64,000 nt of DNA, from the NCBI RefSeq assembly GCF_009857475.1, contig NZ_WWCJ01000006.1, forward strand, positions 1 to 64,000, in the 5' to 3' direction. The translations under genes were made by a program, and so were the position numbers. The notes under the pieces were generated by a model. It had not been told where the DNA came from and did not search any database. It saw only the letters and a program-made list of their open reading frames with translations. Below, in pieces: positions 26,741 through 35,428 of this stretch (within the stretch, counting starts at the first letter, position 1; every line of letters begins with the position of its first letter). The DNA comes from Pseudoduganella guangdongensis (lineage in GTDB: Bacteria > Pseudomonadota > Gammaproteobacteria > Burkholderiales > Burkholderiaceae_D).

Positions 26741-27523
26741 TTAGCGCTGGCGGGCGGCGCGGCGGCGCGCGAATGCCAGCAGCAGCAAGCCGGTCAGCAG
26801 GGTCAGCCAGGTGGCGGGCTCCGGAACCTGGCCCTGCTTGCCGTCGTCGCCCAGGGCGAACAAGGACACGCCGTCCAGCAGCGAGAACGGCGGGAAGCCT
26901 TCCGGCGTACCGGCCGCCAGGAAGGACAACAGGCCCTCGGTGCCCTTTGCCGTAAAGGAGAAAGTCTCCTTCATCCAGCTGCTGGAGGCATGGTTGGCGT
27001 TGTGGTAGGTGTCGGTGGTGAAGGTGTTGCCGTCGATGGAGACGGACCAGTTCTCGGTGGTGTCGCCGTCGAAACCGAATTGCTGCGCCGCCGCCCATTC
27101 AAAGCTCAACATGTATTTCTGACCCACCACCAGGCCGTGGATCATCTGCTCGATGCGCTCGACGCCGTAAGCGCCGTCCGCCGCCAGGAAATTACCGCCG
27201 TTGGCGCTGACCGCCAGCGCGTTGGCGCCGCCGTTATTCGCGCCCCACAGCGTCAGCGGTGGGTTTTCCGGTTTGTTGAACCAGCTCTTCGCGCCCACGG
27301 TGTCGGCCTCGCCCACACCGAAGACGAAGTTGTAGCCGCCCGGCGAAGTCCAGTCGTTCACCTGGGTGTTGTAGCCGATCTGGCCGGTGCCGTTGGTGGT
27401 GGCGTCAAAGCCGCCGTTTTTCACCAGGTTGATGGGCGCCGCCTGCGCACCGGCGGCGCACAGCGCCAGGCCGGCCAGGGCGAGGAATTTGCTCAGGGTT
27501 TTTCCCAGCAGAAATTCTTTCAT
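26741..27523 (-). CDS. PEP-CTERM sorting-domain protein (exosortase substrate)
   Basis: This 260-residue secreted protein has a signal peptide (MKEFLLGKTLSKFLALAG, cleavage near GAQAAP) and a C-terminal PEP-CTERM tripartite signal: 'VPEPATWLTLLTGLLLLAFA' followed by RRRAA. The core is a beta-sandwich-like region ('VKNGGFDATTNG', 'VNDWTSPGGYNF', 'FEWAAAQQFG') seen in DUF642-like or carbohydrate-binding proteins. Exosortase would cut or anchor it during export with a polysaccharide; no exosortase gene is in the window. GGAAAGCGGA precedes the ATG, and a sigma-54-type promoter lies 39 bp upstream. Confidence 0.9.
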   Translation of the reverse strand: MKEFLLGKTLSKFLALAGLALCAAGAQAAPINLVKNGGFDATTNGTGQIGYNTQVNDWTSPGGYNFVFGVGEADTVGAKSWFNKPENPPLTLWGANNGGANALAVSANGGNFLAADGAYGVERIEQMIHGLVVGQKYMLSFEWAAAQQFGFDGDTTENWSVSIDGNTFTTDTYHNANHASSSWMKETFSFTAKGTEGLLSFLAAGTPEGFPPFSLLDGVSLFALGDDGKQGQVPEPATWLTLLTGLLLLAFARRRAARQR

Positions 27524-27561
27524 GGTTCCGCTTTCCAATTAATGTGTTTGGCAAGCAGTCA

Positions 27562-27577
27562 TGCAAGAACTATGCCT
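27562..27577 (-). promoter_or_regulatory. Sigma-54 promoter ahead of the PEP-CTERM gene
   Basis: The minus strand reads AGGCATAGTTCTTGCA, with GG and GC in the -24/-12 positions at the required spacing (consensus TGGCAC-N5-TTGCW). Transcription would start near 27550, about 27 bases before the ATG at 27523. Sigma-54 promoters are known upstream of PEP-CTERM genes in species with the PrsK/PrsR system. No activator gene is in the window. Confidence 0.7.
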
Positions 27578-27613
27578 AAGAATTACAGAACAAGATAAAT
27601 CATTGATGGCAAA

Positions 27614-27637
27614 AGGAATTTCTTTTAAGAAATTCCT
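27614..27637 (-). terminator. Rho-independent terminator downstream of the qor operon
   Basis: A perfect 10-bp stem (AGGAATTTCT and its complement) with a 4-base loop is followed on the minus strand by TTTT. It ends the qor/42-residue-peptide transcript and separates it from the sigma-54 promoter about 40 bp downstream. Confidence 0.75.
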
Positions 27638-27698
27638 CTTAATCCCATGACAAAACTTATGATGTAAAGAAATCCGACACTTTCGCCGGAAATATTGA

Positions 27699-27827
27699 CT
27701 ATCGGTAATACGCTTCCGTGGCGAAGGTCAGCACGCCGATCAGCGCCACCACGGCCAGCAGCACCAGCAGCAGGCGGCCAAATTTCGGATTGCCGTCGTC
27801 ATCGGCGGATTGCTTCGGGTCGGTCAT
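27699..27827 (-). CDS. 42-residue single-TM peptide
   Basis: This short ORF begins 5 bp after the quinone oxidoreductase stop. It has an acidic hydrophilic head (MTDPKQSADDDGNPKFG) and one hydrophobic helix ('LLLVLLAVVALIGVLTF') ending in EAYYR. A terminator follows about 60 bp later, so it is the last gene of the transcript. It is not a recognised family. The clean head/TM layout and tight spacing suggest a real small membrane protein. Confidence 0.65.
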   Translation of the reverse strand: MTDPKQSADDDGNPKFGRLLLVLLAVVALIGVLTFATEAYYR

Positions 27828-27832
27828 AGCGT

Positions 27833-28807
27833 TCACGGTAAAAGGATGGTGGAACCGGTGGTGCGGCGCGCTTCCAGGTCGCGGTGCGCCTGCGCGGCGT
27901 CGGCCAGATTATAGCGCTGGTTGATCTCCACTTTCACCTGGCCGCCCGCCACCACGTCGAACAGCGATTGCGCGCAGGCTTCCAGCTCGGCGCGGGTGGC
28001 GGTGTAATTGCCCAGCGCCGGGCGCGTGAGGTAGAGCGAGCCGCGCGCTGCCAGTTCGCCCAGCGCGAAGTTGGCCACCGGCCCCGAGGCATTGCCGAAG
28101 CTGACCATCATGCCGCGCGGCCGCAGGCAGTCGAGCGAACCGATGAAGGTGTCCTTGCCGATCGAATCGAACACGGTGGACACGCCCTGGCCGCCGGTGA
28201 TCTCGCGCACCCGCTCGGTGAAGTTTTCCTTGTTGTAGTTGATGGCGTGCGTCGCGCCGTGCGCCAGCGCCAGCGCCGCTTTCTCGTCGGAGCCGGCGGT
28301 GCCGATCAGGTTCACGCCCAGCGCGCGCGCCCACTGGCAGGCGATCAGGCCGACGCCGCCCGCCGCCGCATGGAACAGGATGGTGTCGCCGGCCTTGAGC
28401 GGGGCCGCGCTGTGAAACAGGTACTGCACCGTCATCCCCTGCAGCATCATGGCCGCCGCCGTGTCGCTGCCGATGGCGTCCGGCAGCTTCACCAGGCCGG
28501 CGGCCGGCATATTGCGCGCCTGCGCGTAGGCGCCGTTCGGGCGCCCGGCATAGGCCACGCGGTCGCCCACGCGCACCTCGCTCACGCCCTCGCCCACCGC
28601 CTCCACCACGCCCGCGCCCTCCTGCCCCAGGCCAGCCGGCAGCGGCTGCGGGTACAGGCCGCTGCGGAAGTACACGTCGATAAAGTTCAAGCCGATTGCC
28701 TCATGCCGCACCGTCGCCTCGCCCGGGCCCGGCGGGCCCAGCTCGACATCGACGTATTCCATCACTTCCGGCCCGCCGGTGCGGGACATGCGTATCGCCT
28801 TGACCAT
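27833..28807 (-). CDS. qor: NADPH:quinone oxidoreductase (zeta-crystallin type)
   Basis: This 324-residue medium-chain reductase family enzyme transfers a hydride from NADPH to quinones. It has the Qor start 'VKAIRMSRTGGPEVMEYVDV', 'IGLNFIDVYFRSGLYP', the nucleotide-binding 'HAAAGGVGLIACQWARALG' and 'TAGSDEKAALALAHGATHAI'. Zinc ligands of alcohol dehydrogenases are absent, as expected. AGGAAA precedes the ATG. It lies 14 bp downstream of the secreted hydrolase gene and is followed by a 42-residue membrane peptide. Confidence 0.93.
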   Translation of the reverse strand: MVKAIRMSRTGGPEVMEYVDVELGPPGPGEATVRHEAIGLNFIDVYFRSGLYPQPLPAGLGQEGAGVVEAVGEGVSEVRVGDRVAYAGRPNGAYAQARNMPAAGLVKLPDAIGSDTAAAMMLQGMTVQYLFHSAAPLKAGDTILFHAAAGGVGLIACQWARALGVNLIGTAGSDEKAALALAHGATHAINYNKENFTERVREITGGQGVSTVFDSIGKDTFIGSLDCLRPRGMMVSFGNASGPVANFALGELAARGSLYLTRPALGNYTATRAELEACAQSLFDVVAGGQVKVEINQRYNLADAAQAHRDLEARRTTGSTILLP

Positions 28808-28821
28808 GCTGCGTTTCCTTT

Positions 28822-30426
28822 CTATCGAATAAAGCCGCGCTCGCGCAGCCATTGCGTCATGCGCGGGTAATGCTCGCGCGCCCAGTGCGTTGAATTGATA
28901 TAAGCGCCGCCGCCATCGACATCGGTTTCCCACAACCCGTGCGCGGCGCGCGGCAGCATCCACACCTGGTGGTCCTGGTGGCCGGCGGCGTCCAGCGTTT
29001 GCCGGAACAATTTGGCGCTCTTATGCACCGGCACGAAGGCGTCTTTCTCGCCCAGGATGTAGAGCACCGGCGCCTTCAGCTTGGTCAGCTCGGGCAGCGG
29101 GTCGTAGCTGTAGAAAACGGTGGTGGTTTCGCTCGGTTTTTCCTTCAGCGTGTCGGGCACAATCTCCACGTGGCTGGCCCAGCGCGCGTTTTCATTGGCG
29201 CGCGCTGCGGCCAGCAGCTCGGCGCGGTTGGCGCCGCGGCTGGTGACCCAGCGCATCAGCTTTTCCTGGTAGGCGGCGCCGGCCTGCACTTCCGCCTCGC
29301 TGAAGCCGTGCGCGCGCAGCGTGTGCTCGATGCGGTAGACCTCCTGTTCGGCCGGCGGCACGGCCGATGCGGCCTGCGCGATCACAAAGGCCACTTTCTG
29401 CGAACGGGTGGCGGCCAGCGGCGCCAGCCAGCCGCCCTGGCTGTGGCCCCAGGTGCCGATGGCACCGGCCTTGATGTCGCCGCGCTGGCCCAGCAGCTCG
29501 ATGCCGGCGATGGCGTCGTCAGCCAGCTGCTCCATGGTGGCTTTGTTGAATTCCCCGCCCGACTTGCCGACGCCGCGCTTGTCGTACATCAGCGCGGCCA
29601 TGCCGTGCGCGGCGAAGTAGTAGGCCTGCAGCGCGTAGGCGCCGCGCGGGGCAGGGCTGGACATCTGGGTCAGCACCACGGCCGGGAACGGCCCCTTCCC
29701 TTCCGGCAGCACCAGGGTGCCGGACAGGGTGACGTCGCCGTTCTTGAACGTGACTTCCTCGCTGCGGAAATCGAAGCGGCGGCCCACCTCTTTCTTGCCC
29801 TGTTGCTGCCACACCATGCGGGTGACCTGGCCCGACTTGTCCTTTTCGAAGCGCATGCTGGTTTCGCGCACGGCGGGGTTCAGGTTGCCGGCGCCGGCGT
29901 AGTAGCTGCTCTCGCTCTCGGCGAACATGGAGGCGTAGCGCCCGCTGCGCACATCGCTGTAGAACATCTGCGGGAAGTCGCCCCATTCGGACAATACGAC
30001 GATGCGCTTGCCGGGGAATTCATAGGCGCCCAGCAGCGGCTGATGGCGCGCCGGGTCGTCAGCCAGGGTGCGGCGGAAAGCGAACCGGCCCTCCTTGCCG
30101 TCCAGCCGCACGGTGCCGGCCAGCAGGCTGCCTTGCAGCTTGCCGTCGAACTGCAGCACGCCGCCCGGACCGGACAGCGCGAAGCGCACGCGGGCGCCTT
30201 GCTGCTGCAGCGCCTCCAGCGGCACGCCCTTCTTGTCGAAGGCCGGCAGGTCGACGCTGGCCTTGCCGTCCGCGCTGAACTGCGGGCGCAGGAAATTAAA
30301 GTCGCTGCCCACGGCGTAACTGCCGGCCCAGTGCCCGGCCAGCGGCGGCGCGCCCGCGGGCGCGGCAGCGGCCGTGCCGACGCCGGCGATAAAGAATGCG
30401 GCCATGCCGCCTGCGATGATTTTCAT
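28822..30426 (-). CDS. Secreted alpha/beta hydrolase (S9/dienelactone hydrolase type)
   Basis: This 534-residue protein has a signal peptide (MKIIAGGMAAFFIAGVG), an N-terminal beta-rich domain to about residue 225 and a C-terminal alpha/beta hydrolase with 'VTLSGTLVLPEGKGPFPAVVL', 'YDKRGVGKSGGEF', nucleophile GHSQGG, Asp in 'LGEKDAFVPV' and His in 'PRAAHGLWE'. This layout is common in periplasmic esterases or peptidases of the DUF3887/S9-like group. A GGGGAGACAGGG ribosome site precedes the ATG. The substrate is unknown. It shares a strand and a short gap with qor. Confidence 0.85.
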   Translation of the reverse strand: MKIIAGGMAAFFIAGVGTAAAAPAGAPPLAGHWAGSYAVGSDFNFLRPQFSADGKASVDLPAFDKKGVPLEALQQQGARVRFALSGPGGVLQFDGKLQGSLLAGTVRLDGKEGRFAFRRTLADDPARHQPLLGAYEFPGKRIVVLSEWGDFPQMFYSDVRSGRYASMFAESESSYYAGAGNLNPAVRETSMRFEKDKSGQVTRMVWQQQGKKEVGRRFDFRSEEVTFKNGDVTLSGTLVLPEGKGPFPAVVLTQMSSPAPRGAYALQAYYFAAHGMAALMYDKRGVGKSGGEFNKATMEQLADDAIAGIELLGQRGDIKAGAIGTWGHSQGGWLAPLAATRSQKVAFVIAQAASAVPPAEQEVYRIEHTLRAHGFSEAEVQAGAAYQEKLMRWVTSRGANRAELLAAARANENARWASHVEIVPDTLKEKPSETTTVFYSYDPLPELTKLKAPVLYILGEKDAFVPVHKSAKLFRQTLDAAGHQDHQVWMLPRAAHGLWETDVDGGGAYINSTHWAREHYPRMTQWLRERGFIR

Positions 30427-30506
30427 GCCCTGTCTCCCCGATTTTTATATGAGGGCGCTACCTTGCCAGCCGCGCGGCAGGCGGCCAAGCGGCATGCGAC
30501 AGAATG

Positions 30507-30890
30507 CTATTTCGCGGCGCCAGCCTGCAATTGCGACAGCACCAGGTGGGCCGTGGCCAGGTTGGTGGCGCAGGCCACATTGTGCACGTCGCAGGAACGC
30601 ACCAGGGCATTGATGTCCGGCTCGTGCGGCTGCGGCGTCATCGGGTCGCGCAGGAAGATGATGGCGTCGATATGCCCCTCCACCAGCATGGAGCCGATCT
30701 GCAGGTCGCCGCCCAGCGGGCCGGAATGCTTGCGCTCCACCTCCAGGCCGACTTCCTTGACCAGGCGGCCGCCGGTGGTGCCGGTCGCATACAGTTTGCA
30801 ATTGCGCAGGAACTCCGCATACTCGCGCGCCAGCGCGATCATGTCGTCCTTTTTCTTATCATGGGCAATCAGGGCAATGCGGCACGTCAT
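30507..30890 (-). CDS. mgsA: Methylglyoxal synthase
   Basis: This 127-residue enzyme converts dihydroxyacetone phosphate to methylglyoxal and phosphate, a bypass of lower glycolysis under phosphate limitation. It shows '[13 protein letters not shown]', the phosphate-binding '[11 protein letters not shown]', the catalytic Asp in '[13 protein letters not shown]' and '[16 protein letters not shown]'. The ATG overlaps the stop of the upstream DMT transporter as ATGA, so the two are translationally coupled. The length is slightly below the 152 residues of the E. coli enzyme. Confidence 0.95.
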   Translation of the reverse strand: MTCRIALIAHDKKKDDMIALAREYAEFLRNCKLYATGTTGGRLVKEVGLEVERKHSGPLGGDLQIGSMLVEGHIDAIIFLRDPMTPQPHEPDINALVRSCDVHNVACATNLATAHLVLSQLQAGAAK

Positions 30891-31822
30891 TTCACTTGTC
30901 CTTTCAGGTTCGACAGCAAATAGATACCGGCCAGCACCAGCGCCGTTCCCGCCAGCTGCCAGCTGGTGATGGGCTCGGACAGGACGGCTGCGCCAAGGAA
31001 CAGGGTGGAAACAGGGCCGATCATGCCGGCCTGCGAAGCGGCGCCGGCGCCAATGCGCTGCACCGCCACCATGGTCATAAACACCGGCATCACCGTGCAC
31101 AGGATGCCGTTCACCAGCGACAGCCCGTACACCTCCAGCGGCTGCACCAGCATGGAGGCGGGCCGCAGCAGGAAGAACTGGCCGATGCAGGCGGCGCTCG
31201 ACACGCACATGGCATACGACACCAGGCGCAGCGCGCCCAGGCGCTTGACCATTTCGCCGGAGGCCAGCAGGTACACGGCATAGGCCAGGGCCGATCCCAG
31301 CACCAGCAAGGAGCCCAGCACCACATTGCTGCCGCCGCCCTGCAAATCGTGGAAAAACACCAGCACGATGCCGCCATAGGCGGTCAGGAGCGCGAGCCAC
31401 TGGCGGCGCCCGATGTGCTGCTTGAGCCACAGGGCCGATGCCAGCAGCACGAAGGTCGGCGTCAGGAACAGGATCAGGCGCTCCAGGCCGACGGTGATGA
31501 ATTGCAGGCCGAGGAAATCGAGGAAGGACGACAGGTAGTAGCCGACCAGCCCCAGCCCCAGCAGGCGCCAGGCGTCGGCGCGCGCCAGCGGCGGTTCGCT
31601 GCGCATCTTCCACAGCGCGATGGCGGCAAACACCGGCAGCGAGAACAGCATGCGGAAGGCAATCACCGTCACCGCGTCCAGCTGGTAGCGGTAGAGCAGC
31701 TTGGCCACGATGGCCTTGGTGGAAAACAGCACCGCCCCGCCAATGGCGATCGCCAGCCCGCCCAGGTAGGCGGCGCGCGTACCGGGCAAGGCGGGTGGCG
31801 TGGCATTCGTCATGCCAGCCAT
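30887..31822 (-). CDS. EamA/DMT-family transporter
   Basis: This 311-residue inner-membrane protein has ten predicted TM helices in two EamA repeats (first about 20-150, second about 165-305). The family exports or imports metabolites such as amino acids and nucleotides. The end '[14 protein letters not shown]' is typical. Two Met codons (31822 and 31813) are possible starts. It is coupled to mgsA, so export of a glycolysis-related or toxic metabolite is possible but unproven. Confidence 0.9.
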   Translation of the reverse strand: MAGMTNATPPALPGTRAAYLGGLAIAIGGAVLFSTKAIVAKLLYRYQLDAVTVIAFRMLFSLPVFAAIALWKMRSEPPLARADAWRLLGLGLVGYYLSSFLDFLGLQFITVGLERLILFLTPTFVLLASALWLKQHIGRRQWLALLTAYGGIVLVFFHDLQGGGSNVVLGSLLVLGSALAYAVYLLASGEMVKRLGALRLVSYAMCVSSAACIGQFFLLRPASMLVQPLEVYGLSLVNGILCTVMPVFMTMVAVQRIGAGAASQAGMIGPVSTLFLGAAVLSEPITSWQLAGTALVLAGIYLLSNLKGQVK

Positions 31823-31889
31823 TGTAACGGCAGGACGGTTTTCCTGCTGGCGACGGGATTGTCTTCGCTTAGGCCTGCTCGGGCTTCAG

Positions 31890-31916
31890 CGAACGGCAGC
31901 AGCTGCCTGCCGTTCG
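31890..31916 (-). terminator. Candidate terminator hairpin after the PhoD-like gene
   Basis: A 10-bp perfect stem (CGAACGGCAG and its complement) with a 7-base loop lies 18 bp beyond the phoD-like stop and upstream of the DMT gene on the same strand. The T-run is weak in either direction, so it may be an attenuating or RNA-protecting hairpin rather than a strong terminator. Confidence 0.5.
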
Positions 31917-31933
31917 CGTGGACTAAGCCTGGC

Positions 31934-34447
31934 TTAACTGATGGCGACCGCCACCTGGCCGGCGGTCACGGTGGCGGTGGTGATCTTGGCGATCACGTTC
32001 ACCGGCGCCTTGCTGCCTACCAGCTTGTTGACCTGCTTGAACTGCGCCACCAGCGAGCCCGGGGTCAGGGTCACCACGGTGTAGCCTTGCGCGTCGGTGT
32101 TGACGTGGCGCAGCCACGGGTTGCTGTTCAAGCCGGCCAGTTGCTGCGCCAGGCCGACCAGCTGGGCGAACTCGGGGCTGGCCTTGATCAGGCCCAGCAT
32201 GCTCTCCACCGGCAGGTCGATCGCGTTTTCCGGCACGCCCAGCGCGGCCAGCTGGTTGCGCATCTGCACCGCCAGCGTCTCCACCAGGGAGTCGGCGGTC
32301 GGCGCCGCCTTGCCCAGGGTGTAGTCGAGCAGGTTCACGTTCAGCTTGGCCGTACCCAGGCCCGGCACTGGCACCGGCAGCGGCACCGACACCAGGTTGG
32401 CCAGGTCGCCCAGCTTGGACGCTTCCTCGCGCAGGTAGGTGAAGAAGGAATCGGAGCTCACGCCGGCCGACACCAGGTCCACCATCACCGGCGTGCCGCC
32501 GCCTGCGGCGTCGTAGTTGTCGTTCACGGTGCCGGCGAAGAAGGCGTGGATGTCGCCGGTGAGCGCCACCACGTTGCCCACCTTGTTCGCCTTCAGGTGC
32601 TCCATCAGGGCCTTGCGCTCGGCGTTGTAGCCGTCCCACTGGTCGCAATTGACCAGGAACTTGCGGAAGTAAGGCGCCAGCGCCGCCGCCTTGCCGGAAC
32701 CGACCACGAAGGGCGACTCCACTTTCCTGGCCAGCACGTCCGGCTTGACGTAGCCGATGGCGATGGCTTGCGCCGCCGCCGTGGCTTGCGCGGTGGCCGT
32801 GGCGCCGGCCTTGGCCGCCGCCTCCGCCTGGCCGAAGGCGGCTGCCGCCACGCCGGCCTGGGTGGCGCTCAAGCCGGCCGTGACGCCGGCCGTGACGCGC
32901 GCCGTCATGTCGCCGCCGCTGGCCGCCGCCGTGGCAATCGCCACCGCGCCGGCCTGCGCCAGCTGCGGCGCCGCGCCGGCGGTGACCGCGCCGACGATGG
33001 CGCCGGCCAGCGGCATATTGCCGCCGGCTTGGGCGGCGGTGGCGCCGATATTGGTGGCCAGCGTGGCCACCGCCTGCAGCGCCACCAGGGTGGCGATGGC
33101 GTCGGTGCCGTTCAGGCCCATGCGCAGCAGCGAGACTTCATTGCCCCACAGTTTCCAGGTCGCCTTGGAATCCTTCATGGCGGTTTTCCACCATTCGCGC
33201 TGGGTGGTGCCCAGCACGGTGACGCCGGTCAGCGGATCGGCGCCGGCGGCCGTGGCACCGGCGATTTTCTGCTGCTCGACGAAGGTGTGCAGTTCCTGCG
33301 CCACCAGGTAGCGCGAACCGATGCTGCCGAACGGCACACCGGTGGCCGGGTTCGGGGTGGTTTCCGGCACCACGTGGTCGGCGCGGTACAGGCGCTCGTC
33401 GGTCATCACCAGCTGCATCAGGTTGCCGAACTTGAAGTCGCGGTAGATCTTGATGTTCTGGAAGCCGGTGGCGGTGGCGTCGAAGGTGACATCGGCCGGC
33501 ATGTATTCGAACCAGGCCTGGTTGGCGCTGCGGCGGCGCGCGGTGTCCTTCTTCTCGCCGTCGGTATAGGTCTGGGTATCGCCCCAGGAATCGTCGCTGA
33601 ACTCGTGGTCGTCCCAGATCGCGATGAAGGCGAAGCGCTCGTGCACCGCCTGCAGGCGGGTGTCGGTGCGGTATTTCTTGTACAGGTAGCGGTAATCAGC
33701 CAGGGTGGTGGCATACTTGGCGCCCGAGTTGCCGCTCTTGAAGGTGCCGTTCGGCAGCGCCAGCGCGGCATGGCGCGACTCCACGCTGCCGACCTGGAAG
33801 GCCTCGCCCACGGTCTCGTAAATGTAGTCGCCCAGGTGGACGATGAAGTCCAGCTTTTCGTTGGCGGCGATGTGGTCCAGCGCACCCCAGTGGTTGATGC
33901 TCCAGTCCTGGCAGGTCAGGTAGGCGAACTGCAGCTGCGACACGCTGGCGTCGGCGCTCGGCGCGGTCTTGAAGCGGCCCACATTGGAGCGCACGTCGCC
34001 GGCGCTGAACTGGTAGAAGTAGGTCTGGCCCGCTTGCAGGCCGGAGACCTTGTGGCGGATCGTGTTGTCGAAATCGGGGTTGAGCGTAATCTGCGCATCG
34101 ACCACGGTGGCGCCTTCCAGGGCCTTGTTGCTGCCCAGGGCGGCCGCGTTGTCGGCCAGGGTCACCTGCAGGCGCACCGAGACTTCCGCCTTGCCGCTGG
34201 CAAGCGCCACGTCGTCCAGCGACGACGGCACCACCCGCGTCCACAGCATGATGCTGTCGGCGCGCGGATCGCCCGAGGCCACGCTTTGCGGGAATTTCCA
34301 GTTGGCGCCGGAAGCCGGAGGCAAGGTGCTGCCGCCGGGGCTCGGGGTCGGTGGCGTGTAATCGCTGCCGCCGCAACCGGCCAGGCCGCCCGTGGCGACC
34401 GAGGCAGTGATGAAGCCACCGAGCTTGATAAATTGACGACGATCCAT
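31934..34447 (-). CDS. phoD: PhoD-type alkaline phosphatase/phosphodiesterase with Ala-rich insert
   Basis: This 837-residue protein has a Tat signal (DRRQFIK) with a lipobox-like LAGCGG, a Fn3-like N-terminal domain, and the PhoD metallophosphatase core ('YLTCQDWSINHWGALDHIA', 'IVHLGDYIYE', 'IWDDHEFSDDSWG', 'ALTGDIHAFF'). The core is interrupted at about residues 449-566 by a low-complexity Ala/Gly/Thr-rich segment, and about 150 further residues follow the core. Normal PhoD proteins are 450-600 residues. AAGGAG precedes the ATG. No Pho box was recognised. It is a periplasmic or surface phosphate scavenger by family. Confidence 0.9.
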   Translation of the reverse strand: MDRRQFIKLGGFITASVATGGLAGCGGSDYTPPTPSPGGSTLPPASGANWKFPQSVASGDPRADSIMLWTRVVPSSLDDVALASGKAEVSVRLQVTLADNAAALGSNKALEGATVVDAQITLNPDFDNTIRHKVSGLQAGQTYFYQFSAGDVRSNVGRFKTAPSADASVSQLQFAYLTCQDWSINHWGALDHIAANEKLDFIVHLGDYIYETVGEAFQVGSVESRHAALALPNGTFKSGNSGAKYATTLADYRYLYKKYRTDTRLQAVHERFAFIAIWDDHEFSDDSWGDTQTYTDGEKKDTARRRSANQAWFEYMPADVTFDATATGFQNIKIYRDFKFGNLMQLVMTDERLYRADHVVPETTPNPATGVPFGSIGSRYLVAQELHTFVEQQKIAGATAAGADPLTGVTVLGTTQREWWKTAMKDSKATWKLWGNEVSLLRMGLNGTDAIATLVALQAVATLATNIGATAAQAGGNMPLAGAIVGAVTAGAAPQLAQAGAVAIATAAASGGDMTARVTAGVTAGLSATQAGVAAAAFGQAEAAAKAGATATAQATAAAQAIAIGYVKPDVLARKVESPFVVGSGKAAALAPYFRKFLVNCDQWDGYNAERKALMEHLKANKVGNVVALTGDIHAFFAGTVNDNYDAAGGGTPVMVDLVSAGVSSDSFFTYLREEASKLGDLANLVSVPLPVPVPGLGTAKLNVNLLDYTLGKAAPTADSLVETLAVQMRNQLAALGVPENAIDLPVESMLGLIKASPEFAQLVGLAQQLAGLNSNPWLRHVNTDAQGYTVVTLTPGSLVAQFKQVNKLVGSKAPVNVIAKITTATVTAGQVAVAIS

Positions 34448-34563
34448 AAGTCTCCTTGAGTCTAAAAGTTATTGTTTTACGATATTAACTTTACAAGCGT
34501 ATGAATTAATTCAGGATTCCCCGAGGAAAGCTTCTAATTCCTTGTTTTTGCCTGTTCAATCTT

Positions 34564-34606
34564 GCGTCGCTGCACGATTGGTCGCGCGGGCGCGACAATC
34601 CGACGC
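34564..34606. repeat. Imperfect inverted repeat upstream of yebC
   Basis: Nested complementary segments (GCGTCG...CGACGC outside, GATTG-GTCGCGC...GCGCGAC-AATC inside, with one unpaired G) could form a long hairpin in the gap between the divergent phoD-like and yebC genes. There is no T-run. It may be a regulatory or palindromic repeat; the function is unknown. Confidence 0.45.
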
Positions 34607-34696
34607 GGCCGGGGTAGCCTCCCACGAGAGGGAAAGCCAAGGGGCGGTATGCTAGAATATCGCCCTCGATTGCATACCGTCTAAGGAAGATTGAAC

Positions 34697-35422
34697 ATGG
34701 CTGGACACAGCAAATGGGCCAATATTAAGCACAAAAAAGCGGCAACGGACGCGAAACGCGGCAAAATCTGGACACGCCTGATCAAGGAAATCACCGTGGC
34801 GGCCCGTATGGGCGGCGGCGAGATCGCGTCCAACCCGCGCCTGCGCCTGGCAATCGATAAAGCGGCTGACGCCAACATGCCGAAGGACAACGTGCAGCGC
34901 GCCATTACGCGCGGCACCGGCGGCGGCGACGGCGCCAACTACGAGGAAGTGCGTTACGAAGGCTACGGCATCGGCGGCGCGGCGATCATCGTCGACTGCA
35001 TGACCGACAACCGCGTGCGTACCGTGGCCGAAGTGCGCCACGCTTTCAACAAATACGGCGGCAATATGGGCACCGAGGGCTCGGTCGCCTTCATGTTCCA
35101 GCACACCGGCCAGTTCCTGTTCGCGCCGGGCACCGATGAAGCCAAGCTGATGGAAGCCGCGCTGGAAGCCGGCGCCGAAGACGTGCTGACCGACGAGGAA
35201 GGCGGCATCGAAGTGCTGTGCGGCCCGCACGACTTCGCCGGCGTGAAAGACGCGCTGGAAGCGGCCGGCTTCAAGGCCGAAGTGGCGGAAGTGATCATGA
35301 AGCCGGCCACCGAAACCGTATTCACCGGTGACGACGCAGCCAAGATGCAAAAGCTGCTGGACGCACTGGAAAACCTGGACGACGTCCAGGAAATCTATAC
35401 CAACGCAGTCATCGAAGAATAA
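34697..35422 (+). CDS. yebC: YebC/PmpR-family transcriptional regulator
   Basis: This 241-residue cytoplasmic DNA-binding/translation-associated protein begins with the invariant '[20 protein letters not shown]' and contains '[18 protein letters not shown]' and '[19 protein letters not shown]'. The length is normal. AAGGAAG precedes the ATG at 34697. It is the first gene of the long housekeeping operon; purD follows 6 bp later. Confidence 0.97.
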   Translation: MAGHSKWANIKHKKAATDAKRGKIWTRLIKEITVAARMGGGEIASNPRLRLAIDKAADANMPKDNVQRAITRGTGGGDGANYEEVRYEGYGIGGAAIIVDCMTDNRVRTVAEVRHAFNKYGGNMGTEGSVAFMFQHTGQFLFAPGTDEAKLMEAALEAGAEDVLTDEEGGIEVLCGPHDFAGVKDALEAAGFKAEVAEVIMKPATETVFTGDDAAKMQKLLDALENLDDVQEIYTNAVIEE

Positions 35423-35428
35423 GTCCCT

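Noticed and set aside
30896-34459. A 1187-codon open frame on the plus strand opposite the DMT and PhoD-like genes
   Set aside because: It is His/Gln/Arg-rich antisense translation typical of GC-rich codon bias; the minus strand carries recognisable TM, Tat and PhoD motifs.
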